From assembly GCA_031273455.1 (NCBI GenBank), contig JAISRZ010000107.1, positions 1-64,000 of the forward strand: a stretch of DNA of 64,000 nucleotides, given 5' to 3'. The DNA comes from Deltaproteobacteria bacterium (GTDB taxonomy: Bacteria > Desulfobacterota > Desulfarculia > Adiutricales > Adiutricaceae). Positions within the stretch are counted from its first letter, which is position 1, and every line of letters starts with the position of its first letter. Below, piece by piece: positions 1 to 10,046 of the stretch. A model generated the notes under the pieces. It worked only from the letters and a program-made list of their open reading frames with translations. It was not told the DNA's origin and ran no database searches. Made by a program: the position numbers and the translations under genes.

Positions 1-220
1 ATATCAATCTTGTCCGTCAAGTCTAAAGGTTTTTAAAATCACCGTGACCTAAGCGATACTTGATAAAGGGAGGGCTGGCCAGAACATAAACCCATATCCA
101 CTGGCATAATGAATGGAAAGACAAAAAACTAATGGGCAAGCAAGTTTCATGCCAAAATAACGCTACAGGCTCCTAGAACCGCTGGATTTTCGCGCTTTAT
201 AGCTAGACTTTAGAGCCAAC

Positions 221-2482
221 TTAAAACAAGACATTCCGAGGTTTAGCCCCATCCTGGGGGCCGATATAACCATCCCTTTCCATGTCCTCAATGATCCTCG
301 CGGCCCGGTTGTAACCCACCCTTAGATGCCTTTGAATAAGCGAGATAGAGGCTTTACCGGTCCTACGGGCGATGTCCAAGGCTTCTTGGTACTTTTCATC
401 GCGATCAGCCCCATTTTCGTCCTCTAGACGCTCTGGGGGCGTTAAGTTATCCAAGTACTCGGGCGGCCCAAACTGGAAGATATAGTCGGTCACCCGCTTC
501 TTTTCCCCATCCGAGACAAAAGCCCCGTGCAAGCGCTCCACGTTATTGGCCCCGGGCGACTGGAAAAGCATGTCGCCTTTCCCTAACAGCTGTTCCGCCC
601 CCATCCGATCCAAGATAGTCCGCGAATCGATCTTCGAGGCCACCTGAAAGGAGATCCGGGTGGGTAGGTTCGCCTTAATGACCCCAGTTAAGACGTCCAC
701 CGAGGGTCTTTGGGTGGCTAAGATAAGATGGATGCCCGAGGCCCGGGCTTTGGCGGCTAACCTCGTGATCGAGGTTTCCACGTCTTTCGCCGCGGTTAGC
801 ATAAGGTCACTAAGTTCGTCAATGATAATAACCAGGTAGGGTAGGGGTTTAGGCGGCTCAGCTAAAGCCTCTTCGCCTTTCGGGGACCAGGAATCGAGCT
901 CCGCCTTAATCTGATCGTTATAGCCCGCAATGTTGCGGGCCCCTTTTTCGGCCATGAGCTTATACCGAGCGTCCATCTCCGAGACCGCCCACTTAAGGGC
1001 GATGGTGGCCTCTTCGGGATCGGTTAAGACTGGGTACAAAAGATGCGGCAGATCTTGGTACTGGGCCAGTTCCACGCACTTGGGGTCAATGAGTAAAAAT
1101 CTAACTTCCTGGGGGGTGGACTTAAAGAAGATGGACATGATTAAGGTGTCCAAGCAGACCGATTTACCGCTCCCGGTGGCCCCAGCGATTAATAAATGGG
1201 GCATCCTTAGAAGATCTTTAACCACTGGTTGCCCAGTGATGTCCACGCCTAAAGCTAAGCTAAGGGGGGAACGGGAGTCCACAAACTCTTGACTGCCCAC
1301 GACTTCGCGCATGGTGACGATCTGGCGGTGGGGGTTGGGTAGCTCTAAGCCAATGGCCCCTTTGCCCGGAATGGCCCCAGTCACCCGGCAAGAGGCGGTC
1401 TTTAAGGCCATGGTCAGATCCTCAGCCAAGCGGGCCACTTTCCCGATCTTAATGCCCGGGGCCGGCTGAAACTCGTATTGGGTGATAACCGGGCCCCAAC
1501 TGACCCCGGTCACTCGGCCCTCCACTTGAAATTCTTTAAGCTTTTGCTCCAAAAGCCTGGCGTTAGCCGTGACCTCTTCCTCGGTCAACCCCGAGGAGAC
1601 GTTTTCGTTTAAGGGCTCCAGGAGCTCCAAGGACGGGCGTTGGTACTCATCGATAGAGCTAGCCATTGGCCGGGCCTCTTCTTTAGGCAAGGCTTTTTTC
1701 TTTTTTTCCCGGATGATGAGACTAGGAGGTTTAGGGGGTTCCGCGGCTAAACCTGGATCGTTAAAGTCCGCGTCCAGATCCTCGGCTAGATCGTTAGGCT
1801 CGTTGGCTGGGGTCTCGGATTTTTTGGCCTTTTTCGTGGGCTCATTAACCCGGCCTCCTCGGGGGGGCCGGATCTCAATGGTCGGATCCGCGGGCGGGTT
1901 GATCTTGGGTAGACTAATGACCTTGGCCAGAAACCGAAAGACGCCGCCCAAGCGGCCTAGGCTCCTAGGGGTTAAGCCAGTTAAGATCATTAGACCCCCC
2001 AAGGCTAAAAAGGGGGTGACCACTAAAGCCCCGACTCGGCCTAAGCCCACCGCGAGCCCTTGGGCCAAGAACTGGCCAAAAACCCCGCCGCCCGGGGAGC
2101 GAGGCCATAAAGGGGTGTCGCCGCCCGGCCAAATGAGCCCGGCTAAGGCCAATAAAGCGAAGAGGGTCAGTAAGATCCCCACTAGGGAGTTAAAAAGACC
2201 TTCTCTTTTCGCGGGGTTCCTTAAGATATACAAAGAGGCCCAAAAAAGAATGGGGGCTGGCCAGAAGGCGAGTAACCCAAACCACTTCACCAATAGCGAA
2301 GAACCCAAGGCCCCGATGGCCCCAATGTAATTGCGGGCCGCGGCTTGACCGCTGGAAGGGGAGTGGGAGATTAAAGCTAAGACCACCAGTATGGACAGAA
2401 GGAGGGCCAATAAACCCGGCACTTCCGGGGGAAAGAGCGGCTTATAAGGTTTAGCTCGAGGTTTTTTTTTCCGCTGGGCCAC
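221..2482 (-). CDS. ftsK: DNA translocase FtsK/SpoIIIE family
   Basis: A hexameric, membrane-anchored dsDNA pump that coordinates chromosome dimer resolution and segregation with division. The 753-aa product has a basic N-terminus, several hydrophobic membrane segments in roughly residues 20-175, and a charged linker of modest length. The RecA-like motor follows, with Walker A GATGSGKSV near residue 434 and Walker B VIIIDELSD near 555. The C-terminal winged-helix gamma domain (about 690-753, ending in GYIGPQDGAKPRNVLF) is the part that reads KOPS-type sequences. The start is GTG and its G is shared with the TAG stop of the upstream MetE-like gene (TAGTG), so the two are translationally coupled. 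The length is normal for a short-linker FtsK. Confidence 0.97.
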   Translation of the reverse strand: MAQRKKKPRAKPYKPLFPPEVPGLLALLLSILVVLALISHSPSSGQAAARNYIGAIGALGSSLLVKWFGLLAFWPAPILFWASLYILRNPAKREGLFNSLVGILLTLFALLALAGLIWPGGDTPLWPRSPGGGVFGQFLAQGLAVGLGRVGALVVTPFLALGGLMILTGLTPRSLGRLGGVFRFLAKVISLPKINPPADPTIEIRPPRGGRVNEPTKKAKKSETPANEPNDLAEDLDADFNDPGLAAEPPKPPSLIIREKKKKALPKEEARPMASSIDEYQRPSLELLEPLNENVSSGLTEEEVTANARLLEQKLKEFQVEGRVTGVSWGPVITQYEFQPAPGIKIGKVARLAEDLTMALKTASCRVTGAIPGKGAIGLELPNPHRQIVTMREVVGSQEFVDSRSPLSLALGVDITGQPVVKDLLRMPHLLIAGATGSGKSVCLDTLIMSIFFKSTPQEVRFLLIDPKCVELAQYQDLPHLLYPVLTDPEEATIALKWAVSEMDARYKLMAEKGARNIAGYNDQIKAELDSWSPKGEEALAEPPKPLPYLVIIIDELSDLMLTAAKDVETSITRLAAKARASGIHLILATQRPSVDVLTGVIKANLPTRISFQVASKIDSRTILDRMGAEQLLGKGDMLFQSPGANNVERLHGAFVSDGEKKRVTDYIFQFGPPEYLDNLTPPERLEDENGADRDEKYQEALDIARRTGKASISLIQRHLRVGYNRAARIIEDMERDGYIGPQDGAKPRNVLF

Positions 2483-3522
2483 TATTCGCCTCTGGCCCTA
2501 CGGGAAACATCGGCTAAGAGTTTAAAAATGGCCCCGGCCGTGGTCGGCGGTAGACTCCCCAAACCGCAGGACGTGGAAAAGAGGGTCCGGGCTTTTAGGA
2601 GATCAGGATCGATATGGCGTTTTAAGGGTTTTAGGCCCTCGTCAAGGCGGTTAAGCAAAGTTTCCGCGGTTAAATCCGGCGAGTAATCCTCGGTGGGGAC
2701 TAAGCCAAAGGCGATATAACCGCCCTTAGCCAAAAAGGCGGCCAGTTCCCGGGGGTAAAGGCTAAAGGGCTCTAAGTGGCTAAAGGCGTCAAAGTTTAGG
2801 ATGTCCAAACCAGCTTGACTTAATAAACCCCAATCGGTGTTCCCGCAGACGTGGCAACCTAAGTAAACCGGGCCTTGGCTTCTAGCCGTCTCCGTGGCTT
2901 GGCCTAGGGATTTAAGGATAGTTTCGGCGCTTAAGGTGGAAAAAGCCGAGCCATAACCGGTGAGCCCGGGCTCATCGATAAAAACCACCGCCGATCTACC
3001 AGTGGCCCGGATTAAACCGGCTAAGTAGGCGGCTTTGGCCCCTAGGCCTAAGCTTAAGGCCTCTAGGACATCAGGTTGATCCAGGGCGGCGGTCCCGTTA
3101 GTTAGCTTAATGGACTGGGCTAGGGTCAGGGGGCCGACCACTTGGGCTTTTAAATAATCTTCGCCAAAGGCGGGCGTGGCTTTAGCCCGAGCCAGAAAGG
3201 GCTCTAAACCCAAAGAGGACTTGGGGGACAAAGCTAAAAAGGCGTAATCCCCAGCGTAAAAGCTCTCATAAAACTGGGCCAGGTTGTCGGCTAAAAGGTC
3301 GTCCTCGATTAAGACCTTCTTTTCGGCCTCTTGGACCTTAACAAAGGGAAAGCCGTCTAAGGCCCCAAAGATCATGTCCTCGTAAAAACTGACCTTAACC
3401 ATCTGGGGGGCCGCGGGAATGTCCAAAAGAGCCAATAGATCGAGGGCTTCTTGGGGGTCAGAGTAAGGGACCGAGCCAATGGCTAAACTGGAAAAAGGTT
3501 TTAGACCGTTAGTATTATCCAC
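2482..3522 (-). CDS. Core MetE-like (UROD/MetE superfamily) methyltransferase
   Basis: A 346-aa protein about half the size of classical MetE, matching only its C-terminal catalytic barrel. Visible zinc ligands are the His and Cys of HVCGN (around residue 223), the Glu of FIDEPG (around 182) and the Cys of STSCGLGSL (around 319), the H-x-C...E...C set known from MetE. Known core-MetE proteins of anaerobes take a methyl group from a corrinoid protein instead of methyl-THF; that this one does so is inference. The GTG start has a GAGG box 6 nt upstream. It lies 20 nt after the large coiled-coil gene and overlaps ftsK by one base, so all three are probably co-transcribed. It could instead be another thiol methyltransferase of the same fold. 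Confidence 0.8.
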   Translation of the reverse strand: MDNTNGLKPFSSLAIGSVPYSDPQEALDLLALLDIPAAPQMVKVSFYEDMIFGALDGFPFVKVQEAEKKVLIEDDLLADNLAQFYESFYAGDYAFLALSPKSSLGLEPFLARAKATPAFGEDYLKAQVVGPLTLAQSIKLTNGTAALDQPDVLEALSLGLGAKAAYLAGLIRATGRSAVVFIDEPGLTGYGSAFSTLSAETILKSLGQATETARSQGPVYLGCHVCGNTDWGLLSQAGLDILNFDAFSHLEPFSLYPRELAAFLAKGGYIAFGLVPTEDYSPDLTAETLLNRLDEGLKPLKRHIDPDLLKARTLFSTSCGLGSLPPTTAGAIFKLLADVSRRARGE

Positions 3523-3542
3523 AACCGCCTCAAAGTAGAAGT

Positions 3543-6500
3543 TTAGAAAAGGGCCGAGTTTGGGCTAACTTTATTGACGTAATAATCCGCTAGTTTTTTC
3601 TTTTTGGCCAATAAACAGTCCAAAGGCGTCTGGCTCCAGGATAAGGCTAATAAATCCAAATCGCAAATGGCTGGTTGGGTCTCGGACCATTTCTGGCTGT
3701 GTTTCTCGATTTCCGAGGCTAACCACCGATTGGCCCCGTAGACCTCCAAGGCCCGGGGCCAGGGGGAGCCCTTTTCCTGACTAATCTCGGCCAAGATGGC
3801 CATAAAGGTCCAAGGGGTCCCAAAGATGGAGCTAGTGGCGCAAATGTCGGCGGCTAAGGTCGCGACCTTGGGCGAGATTTCCCCGCCCTTTTTCCGAAAG
3901 GGCAAAGCTGGCCAGTTGTCTTGGATGTAAGCGGCCAAATGCGGTTGGACCCGATCCGGCGGCTCATGGTCCAAGGCCTTGGATAAACCTAACCGCCCGC
4001 CGTATTCCATTTTTAAGCGGTGGTCCGCCCGCCGCGATAAGTGCCAGGCTAGACCTAAAGCCGATTCCTCTAGATCCGTGGACCTTTGGAAAAAATCCAT
4101 AAACAAGCGGTCCCAAAAGTCGGCCGTGGTTTTGGACAAACCGTCTAGGGACTTTAAAAGGTAAAGCCCTAAAACCCGTTTACAATCGCTCCGCCGCGCC
4201 ATGCGCGTTAGTTGCGGCAAATAAGGCCTAGCTAAGACCAAGACCGCGTTATCGTCGTTTAAGTCAGTTAAAAAGACGGTCTTATCCCGGTCGTAAGCCC
4301 CCCGAACTAACCGCATCCAGACGGCTTTGTCCAGGTTCCAATCGCGGGCTTGCTTGGTCAAAAGATCCATGGCCGCCGCTTCAACGTCCACTGGCCCTTC
4401 CACGGGCAAAAAGCTTAAATCAATGACCCGGCTGAGCCGCCGAAAAACGGCCCGGGTGGCCAAGGCCTCAAACGGGGCTTTGGGGCTGGGGTCGCTTTCC
4501 CAACGGGGCTCGCCGCTAAAGTGGCCCAAAGGGCGTAAACCCGGCTCCGGCCGAACCGGGACCGCGGCCAAGTTGGGGCCCCAAGTGGGGACGCTTACGG
4601 CTTCCAGCCCCACCATGGGCGTTTGCGGGGTCCCTAAGAGCAAAGGGGTGGCTTGACCCGGGGTCGGGAGGTTTAGGACCAAGCCGCCCGCTAAAACTAA
4701 GCCAAAAAGGCTCTTTTTGGCGGCTTTGCGGATTTCATTCAGTAACCCGCTCATGAGTAGGCCCTTTTCCCCGGTTTTCTTGGGTTTGCCCTCATTAGCC
4801 TTATCTTGGTCAGACTTATCCTCGCCCGAGCTATCCTCGCCCGACTCATCGTTGTCGTCCTCGACTAAAGGCGGGGGCAGGGTGACAATCTCCGGGGCGG
4901 GTAAATTAAGTTGCCCATCCGCCGACATTTGGACCACGGTCCAGAACAGAAGGGCTAAGCTATCTTGCCGTTTCTCCAGCTCTTGAATGGTGTCGTCCCG
5001 GTTCCTTAACTGGCCTTGCAATTCCTCCAGTTTTCTCGCCTCTTGGTCCAAACGGTTCCTTAAGGCGCTCAGAGAGTCGGCTGAGCGGGCCCCCATGTAG
5101 TTGATGGCGGCTAAGGCCGCGACCACCTGGCCATCTTGGTTGGGCTGGTCTTTTAAGGCCTCCAGCTCCTTTTGCCGGGCCGCGAGCTCGGCGGCTTGGC
5201 GGTCGGCGGTCTCGCTTAAGCTTTGGTTGACCCCGGTTAGCCTTCGCGACTCGCTTCTTAAGTCAGCCAAGGCCTTGTCCTGGTCGGCCAGTTTTTTGGC
5301 CAAGCGGGCGATCTGGGCCTTTTGGGTGGCGAAACGCTCCTCCGAGGCGGCTTTTTCCTCATTATTGGCTTTGGCTTGGTTCCTTTGCCGCTCCAGCTCC
5401 ACCTCGGCCCGGTCCATCTGGCCTTTGAGGATGTTGTTTTCGGCCTCTAAGGTCGATAGCTGGCCTAAAACCCGGGTCAGCTCGGCTTGGTTCTCGGCTT
5501 CCGTGGCCAGGGGCGAAGGCCCGTTTTTGGCCGCGTGGAGGGCGGTTATCTGGACGAGCAAGGTGTCGCGTTGGTTCCAAGCCTCGGCTAAGGACAGGGT
5601 GTTTTCCACAAACTTTTGGATCAAAAAGGCGATCAGATCCCGGCGCTCGTTTAACTTTTCTTTGAACCCGGCTTGGGTCTCCAAAAGGGATTTCCGCTCA
5701 GCCCACAGCCCTTGGCGATCCTCGCGGACCCGATCGAGCTCGGCGGCCAGGTTGGCGTTCTCCTCCCGTAAGAAAAAAAGGACCGCTTGCCGGGCGTCCC
5801 CGGGGATGGGGCCTTGGGTCCAGAAGTCCAAGCCCGACTCCAAAAAGAAGCCCACTAAGGGCACTAGCTCGCTTAACCAAGCTTGATGCTTTTTTAAGGC
5901 TTGGGCCTGGTTTTGGACCAGATCCTCTAAGTCGGATTTAACGCTGGCCGCCTCGGCCCGTTGGGCGTTAAGAAGATTTTTTAGGTTGCGCAAACCCCGG
6001 GTCAGCTTTTCGTGGCGCAGGTCCGAGGCCACCAAAGCCACGCTCAGTTGGTTAACCACCCAAGTCTTTTCCTCGGAGTCGGTTTTGGCCCCCTCTTTGG
6101 TGACGTTTAATTCGCCCTCTAAGGCGTCGCGCTCGGCGGTGAGCTTGGTTAAATCCTTTTCCTTTTGGTTTAAGCGCTCTAAGTACTGGATTTCCTTAGT
6201 GGCCCCTTGGATGCGGATGCCAGCCTCCCGGGCGGCCCCTTCTTTTTTGAGGCGGGCGATCTCCTCTTGGGAGTTTTCCATATAGACCCGCGTGGCCGCC
6301 TCCCCGCGCCAGAGGGCCAGACCCAAGAGCTCTATTAAGGGTTTAAGGTTATGGTCCATCTCCGAATGGAGGGCGGCTAACTCGGCCTTTAAGCGCTCCT
6401 CAATCTCTTTGGCCGCCTTTAAGTCGTTTTGGGATTTTTCCCGGAGCGTGGCCGTTTCCCCTTTAACCGCGTCGGTTTCGCTCTTCGCCCGCTCGGCCTC

Positions 6501-8660
6501 GGCTCTAGCGGCCTCGATTTCCCCGCTAAGACGAGCCCTCTCGTTTTCTAAGCCCTCCAAGCGAGCTTGATAGGTCCCCAGCTCCGCTAAAAGCCGATGC
6601 CTTTTGGTGACCTGGGCGATTAAGGCTTTTTTGCTTTTGGCTAGCCTTATCTTTTGCTCTTCCCGCTCCAGATCGCTTTGGGCTAAGGCCAACTCCCGAC
6701 GGCGGTGGGAGTCCAACAAAGCCTGATGGGCCACGATTAAGCGATCCAACTGCTTCCGGTAGCCAGTGATGATTAAACCTAAGCTCTCCCGGTTAGCCGT
6801 GGCCTCGGCCAGCTCCTCTTGATGGCCCGCCAACTCGGCGGCTAAAGCCGCCTCTTGGCCTCGGGCTTGGTCGAGATTTAAGGCCAGCTCTTGGCCTTTA
6901 GCGGTTAGAGTTTTATTCTCCTCTTCCAAGTTTCGGGTTTGCAGATCTAAGGCCGACATTTGGCTGGCTAAAGCGTTTCTTTCGCTTAAAAGGTCCTTAA
7001 GTTGGCCTTCCCGGGTTTTGGCCCCCCGTAAAAGCTTTTGGAACTGGTTCTGACCGTGTTTGTACTGCTCGATTAAGTTGGCGTGACGGCGGCGGATCAA
7101 GGCCAACCGCTCCTGGTTCTCGGTTAACTGGCGGGTTAAGTTGGTCTTCTCCTGGGACACCTCTTTTAAATGCCGCCGGGCCCATTCCACTAGCTTCATG
7201 AAGCGGGCCTTAACTTGGCCAGCCTCGGACAAACGATCTTTTAAGGCTAAAAGCTCTTCTTTTAAGCGGTCCCTTTCCGAGGCCACGGCGTAAAGCTCTT
7301 CATAAAAGACGGTGGCCGAGGTTCCTAGACCCACGGGAGAGGGCCTTTCCGGGGGTTTGGGGGCGCTAGAGCGGCTTTTTAGGGCGTTTTTCAGGTCATC
7401 AAGACGGCGGTTGGCTCCCCTTAACAGAGCGGGGGAGCCGGTCTCCCGATCCACGGCCAAAGCCGCTCGGGCGGCTTTTCTTAACTCCTGGGAGCTAGAG
7501 AGGCGACTGGCGTTTAAAGTTAAGCGCGAGCGCAACTCCTCCAATAAGCTTTGGGTCCGGCCAAAGTTAATGGCCGCGTACAAATAGATCCGATCCAAGT
7601 AAACCGGTCGGCCCACTAAGGCCCCTATGGACCACCAGGCCTCGGCTAGCTCAGTCCGCCGGGCCAAGGTGGACTTTAATAAAACGTCCACGCTGGCGGC
7701 CAAACCTTCCCAGCGCTTTAAGCTCGACCCCCGACCGTCGCCAGCGGCCCCGTTCTCGGCTTCCTCCAAGGCGGCTAAGGCGTTGGCCAAGCGGCGGTCC
7801 GACTCTTGGCGGCGGAGGCTTAATTCCGAGCGTTTACCCTCCAAATCGCTTAACCGGCTTTCCAAGCTTTTGACCCGGGAGCCCCAGTCAGCCTCCCGCT
7901 CGGACCCGGCCTCCAAAGCCGCCTTTAAGCTATCCATCTCCTCAATTAAAAGGCGGGAGAGGTTTCGCCAGCGTTTTTGGCCCTCTAAGACCTGCCGGGC
8001 GATCCCCAGCTTTTCTTTGAGGTTATGGGTCAGATCGGTCACCGCCGGGGGCGTTTTCCCGGCGGTCCCCTCGGGGGCTTTGGCTAAAAGGCGGGTGGCC
8101 TCTTCCAGTTTCCGGGCTTTTTGGTAGATATCCAAAGACTCGGGCCGCCAGCGGGTGGCTAAGATCTCCAGCTCTTTGGCCAAGCTCTTGGCCCGATACA
8201 AGGAGGCCTTAATGGCCGAGAGCTCGCCAATGACTTTTTTATACAGAATGGGGTTAACCGAGTTGTAGCCGTCTAAAGTCTCCTCCACGGCGGCGATGGC
8301 CCCCACCACGGACTCGGGGCCCCTCGGGAAGGGGACGGACCTCCGGCGCTGGCTTGGGTCCTCTTTAGTCACGCCTAAGGTTTTTAGAAAGTAAGCGGTT
8401 AAACTGGGGGCGCCCAAGACGCGGGCCATGGAGCTAGTTAAGGTGGGCTCGGGGACTATAGGCTCGGGCGCGTAACCCTCCACGGGCCGGAAAATGGCTA
8501 GAGCTTTACTGAACTCCCGGGCCACGGCCAGAAGTTTGGGGACGTCTAGCTTTTCGCCAGCCTGATAACGCAAAAGCTCCAAGGTCTGGGGATCGTCCAT
8601 CTCCCAGTCGTTCCCGGGGCCTTGACGTTTAGCGCCAGACTGTCGCGAGTCCAAAGCCAT
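3543..8660 (-). CDS. Giant coiled-coil protein with one internal hydrophobic segment
   Basis: About 1705 aa, family not recognised. After ~140 residues of globular N-terminus, residues ~150-1240 are almost continuous heptad-rich, charged helix (many E, K, R, Q, A, L), like SMC/tropomyosin-type coiled coils, but no Walker motif was seen. An Asp/Glu/Ser-rich linker (~1265-1300) leads to a hydrophobic stretch (SLFGLVLAGGLVLNL, ~1315-1330). A ~370-residue C-terminal globular domain rich in Trp and Arg follows. The start chosen is ATG at 8660, preceded by GGGGGAGG 13 nt upstream; an in-frame TTG at 8684 lies before that box. The gene is first in an apparent operon with the MetE-like gene and ftsK, which hints at a cell-envelope or division role, but this is inference only. 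Confidence 0.75.
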   Translation of the reverse strand: MALDSRQSGAKRQGPGNDWEMDDPQTLELLRYQAGEKLDVPKLLAVAREFSKALAIFRPVEGYAPEPIVPEPTLTSSMARVLGAPSLTAYFLKTLGVTKEDPSQRRRSVPFPRGPESVVGAIAAVEETLDGYNSVNPILYKKVIGELSAIKASLYRAKSLAKELEILATRWRPESLDIYQKARKLEEATRLLAKAPEGTAGKTPPAVTDLTHNLKEKLGIARQVLEGQKRWRNLSRLLIEEMDSLKAALEAGSEREADWGSRVKSLESRLSDLEGKRSELSLRRQESDRRLANALAALEEAENGAAGDGRGSSLKRWEGLAASVDVLLKSTLARRTELAEAWWSIGALVGRPVYLDRIYLYAAINFGRTQSLLEELRSRLTLNASRLSSSQELRKAARAALAVDRETGSPALLRGANRRLDDLKNALKSRSSAPKPPERPSPVGLGTSATVFYEELYAVASERDRLKEELLALKDRLSEAGQVKARFMKLVEWARRHLKEVSQEKTNLTRQLTENQERLALIRRRHANLIEQYKHGQNQFQKLLRGAKTREGQLKDLLSERNALASQMSALDLQTRNLEEENKTLTAKGQELALNLDQARGQEAALAAELAGHQEELAEATANRESLGLIITGYRKQLDRLIVAHQALLDSHRRRELALAQSDLEREEQKIRLAKSKKALIAQVTKRHRLLAELGTYQARLEGLENERARLSGEIEAARAEAERAKSETDAVKGETATLREKSQNDLKAAKEIEERLKAELAALHSEMDHNLKPLIELLGLALWRGEAATRVYMENSQEEIARLKKEGAAREAGIRIQGATKEIQYLERLNQKEKDLTKLTAERDALEGELNVTKEGAKTDSEEKTWVVNQLSVALVASDLRHEKLTRGLRNLKNLLNAQRAEAASVKSDLEDLVQNQAQALKKHQAWLSELVPLVGFFLESGLDFWTQGPIPGDARQAVLFFLREENANLAAELDRVREDRQGLWAERKSLLETQAGFKEKLNERRDLIAFLIQKFVENTLSLAEAWNQRDTLLVQITALHAAKNGPSPLATEAENQAELTRVLGQLSTLEAENNILKGQMDRAEVELERQRNQAKANNEEKAASEERFATQKAQIARLAKKLADQDKALADLRSESRRLTGVNQSLSETADRQAAELAARQKELEALKDQPNQDGQVVAALAAINYMGARSADSLSALRNRLDQEARKLEELQGQLRNRDDTIQELEKRQDSLALLFWTVVQMSADGQLNLPAPEIVTLPPPLVEDDNDESGEDSSGEDKSDQDKANEGKPKKTGEKGLLMSGLLNEIRKAAKKSLFGLVLAGGLVLNLPTPGQATPLLLGTPQTPMVGLEAVSVPTWGPNLAAVPVRPEPGLRPLGHFSGEPRWESDPSPKAPFEALATRAVFRRLSRVIDLSFLPVEGPVDVEAAAMDLLTKQARDWNLDKAVWMRLVRGAYDRDKTVFLTDLNDDNAVLVLARPYLPQLTRMARRSDCKRVLGLYLLKSLDGLSKTTADFWDRLFMDFFQRSTDLEESALGLAWHLSRRADHRLKMEYGGRLGLSKALDHEPPDRVQPHLAAYIQDNWPALPFRKKGGEISPKVATLAADICATSSIFGTPWTFMAILAEISQEKGSPWPRALEVYGANRWLASEIEKHSQKWSETQPAICDLDLLALSWSQTPLDCLLAKKKKLADYYVNKVSPNSALF

Positions 8661-8684
8661 GAGTTTATTGTCGCCTCCCCCCAA

Positions 8685-8981
8685 TAGTGGCGGAAAAAAT
8701 CATTGGCCCCATGGCGAGTCCTTAGGGCCCTAAGCCCTATCAATATAGCATATCACGATATCAATTTAAACAGATTTCCATTAATTCTTGAAATAGCTTT
8801 CTAAATGATAACTAACCACATCATAGCCCTTGTTAGCCGAAAGGTTCCGCTATTTGAAGGATATTTTAGCCCGGGAAACAGACCGGAAAAAAAGCGCCTT
8901 GGCCCTAAATAATCTGGCTCCAAGGCGTTTTAACCCAATATTAACCCCCAACTGGGGCTCATTTAGGGGGCCTTTGGTCCC
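8685..8981. other. Intergenic region upstream of the coiled-coil operon
   Basis: About 300 bp without a gene. It holds the ispG terminator at 8891-8931 and presumably the promoter of the coiled-coil/metE-like/ftsK operon. The stretch 8745-8830 is AT-rich, but no convincing -35/-10 pair was singled out. Confidence 0.5.
8891..8931 (-). terminator. Rho-independent terminator of ispG
   Basis: CGCCTTGG (8895-8902) pairs with CCAAGGCG (8920-8927) around a 17-nt loop. Reading leftwards the stem is followed by GC and a run of seven T. It lies about 50 bp past the ispG stop and separates ispG from the next operon. Confidence 0.75.
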
Positions 8982-10046
8982 CTAACTTTGGCCCTCGCTT
9001 TCCGCCTGACCCCAAAGGCGGGCTTTGGCCGCCAAAAGCTCGGGGATGGCCTCTAGGGGATAGTGGCCCAAGATCCGGCCTTTAAAGTAGACCGCCCCTT
9101 GACCGCTGGCGGCCCCAGTGACCCCAAGATCGGCCATTTTAGCCTCCCCGGGGCCATTGACCTCGCAGCCCATGACGGCGATGGTTAAAGGGGTGGTTAG
9201 ATCCAAAAGCCGAGCTCGTAATTCAGTGATTAAGGGTAAAGGGTTAAGGCGCGAACGGCCGCAGGTGGGGCAGGAGACGTACTCCGGGCCCCGGGCCCTA
9301 AGTTTTAAGGCCTTTAAGATTTCCCAGGCGCAATCGACTTCCTCTTCCGGCGGGCCAGTTAAGGAGACCCGAATGGTGTCCCCTAAACCCTGGCTAAGGA
9401 GGATCCCTAAGCCCACCGCGGATTTAACCACCCCGGTCTTTAAATCCCCAGCCTCGGTGATCCCCAAGTGCTGGGGGTAATCGGAAAGCTTCGCGAAAAG
9501 CTTAACCGCTTCCACGGTTAGGTTAACGCTGGAGGCCTTGATCGAGACGATAATGTTGTTAAAGTTAATAGCCTCCAGTAAAGCGATTTCTTTTAAAGCC
9601 GATTGGACCAACCCTTCAGCCCCGTGACCGTATTGGCTAATGATTTCTGGATCCAAAGAACCAGCGTTGACCCCGACCCGGATAGCCACCCCGGCGGCCC
9701 CAGCGGCCTCGGCCACCTTTTGGATTTTATGAGGATCGCGAATGTTGCCTGGGTTTAGCCGCAACCCCGCGACTTTAGCTTTTAAAGCCAGCGTGGCTAA
9801 ACGCCAATCAAAGTGGATGTCCGCGACCACCGGAACTTTAGAGGCGCTGACAATCTCCGGTAAAACTTCCCCGGCCTTTTCGTTCGGCACAGCCAGACGA
9901 ACCAGTTCCGCCCCTCTACGCGCCACCCGCTCGATTTGGGCTAAAGTGGCCGCCACGTCCAAAGGATCGGTGTTGGTCATGGTTTGGACGATAATGGGCT
10001 GACCCCCGCCTATGGCTAAAGGCCCAACCTTAGCTATTCTAGTCAA
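8982..10046 (-). CDS. ispG: 4-hydroxy-3-methylbut-2-en-1-yl diphosphate synthase (IspG/GcpE)
   Basis: Catalyses the penultimate step of the MEP isoprenoid pathway, reducing MEcPP to HMBPP with a [4Fe-4S] cluster. The 354-aa product is the short bacterial form: a TIM barrel, then the iron-sulfur domain. The cluster ligands are visible as SCPTCGRSRLN (near residue 261) and GCEVNGPGEA (near 293; Cys plus the Glu ligand). The start is TTG at 10046, preceded by AAAGGCGG; no ATG or GTG lies between it and the upstream in-frame stop. It is a single-gene unit with a terminator downstream. Nothing is unusual apart from the TTG start. Confidence 0.97.
   Translation of the reverse strand: MTRIAKVGPLAIGGGQPIIVQTMTNTDPLDVAATLAQIERVARRGAELVRLAVPNEKAGEVLPEIVSASKVPVVADIHFDWRLATLALKAKVAGLRLNPGNIRDPHKIQKVAEAAGAAGVAIRVGVNAGSLDPEIISQYGHGAEGLVQSALKEIALLEAINFNNIIVSIKASSVNLTVEAVKLFAKLSDYPQHLGITEAGDLKTGVVKSAVGLGILLSQGLGDTIRVSLTGPPEEEVDCAWEILKALKLRARGPEYVSCPTCGRSRLNPLPLITELRARLLDLTTPLTIAVMGCEVNGPGEAKMADLGVTGAASGQGAVYFKGRILGHYPLEAIPELLAAKARLWGQAESEGQS

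Noticed and set aside
1569-2330. Open frame of 253 codons on the plus strand.
   Set aside because: Fully antisense to ftsK with low-complexity Ser/Arg/Lys product; a shadow of GC-rich coding DNA.
3543-4700. Lytic transglycosylase-like reading of the C-terminal domain of the giant coiled-coil protein (ATSSIFGTPWTFMAILAEIS).
   Set aside because: Only a vague likeness to the SLT helix; the catalytic Glu-Ser pair in its usual context is not present.
5101-5886. Open frame of 261 codons on the plus strand.
   Set aside because: Antisense to the coiled-coil region of the 3543-8660 gene and without family features.
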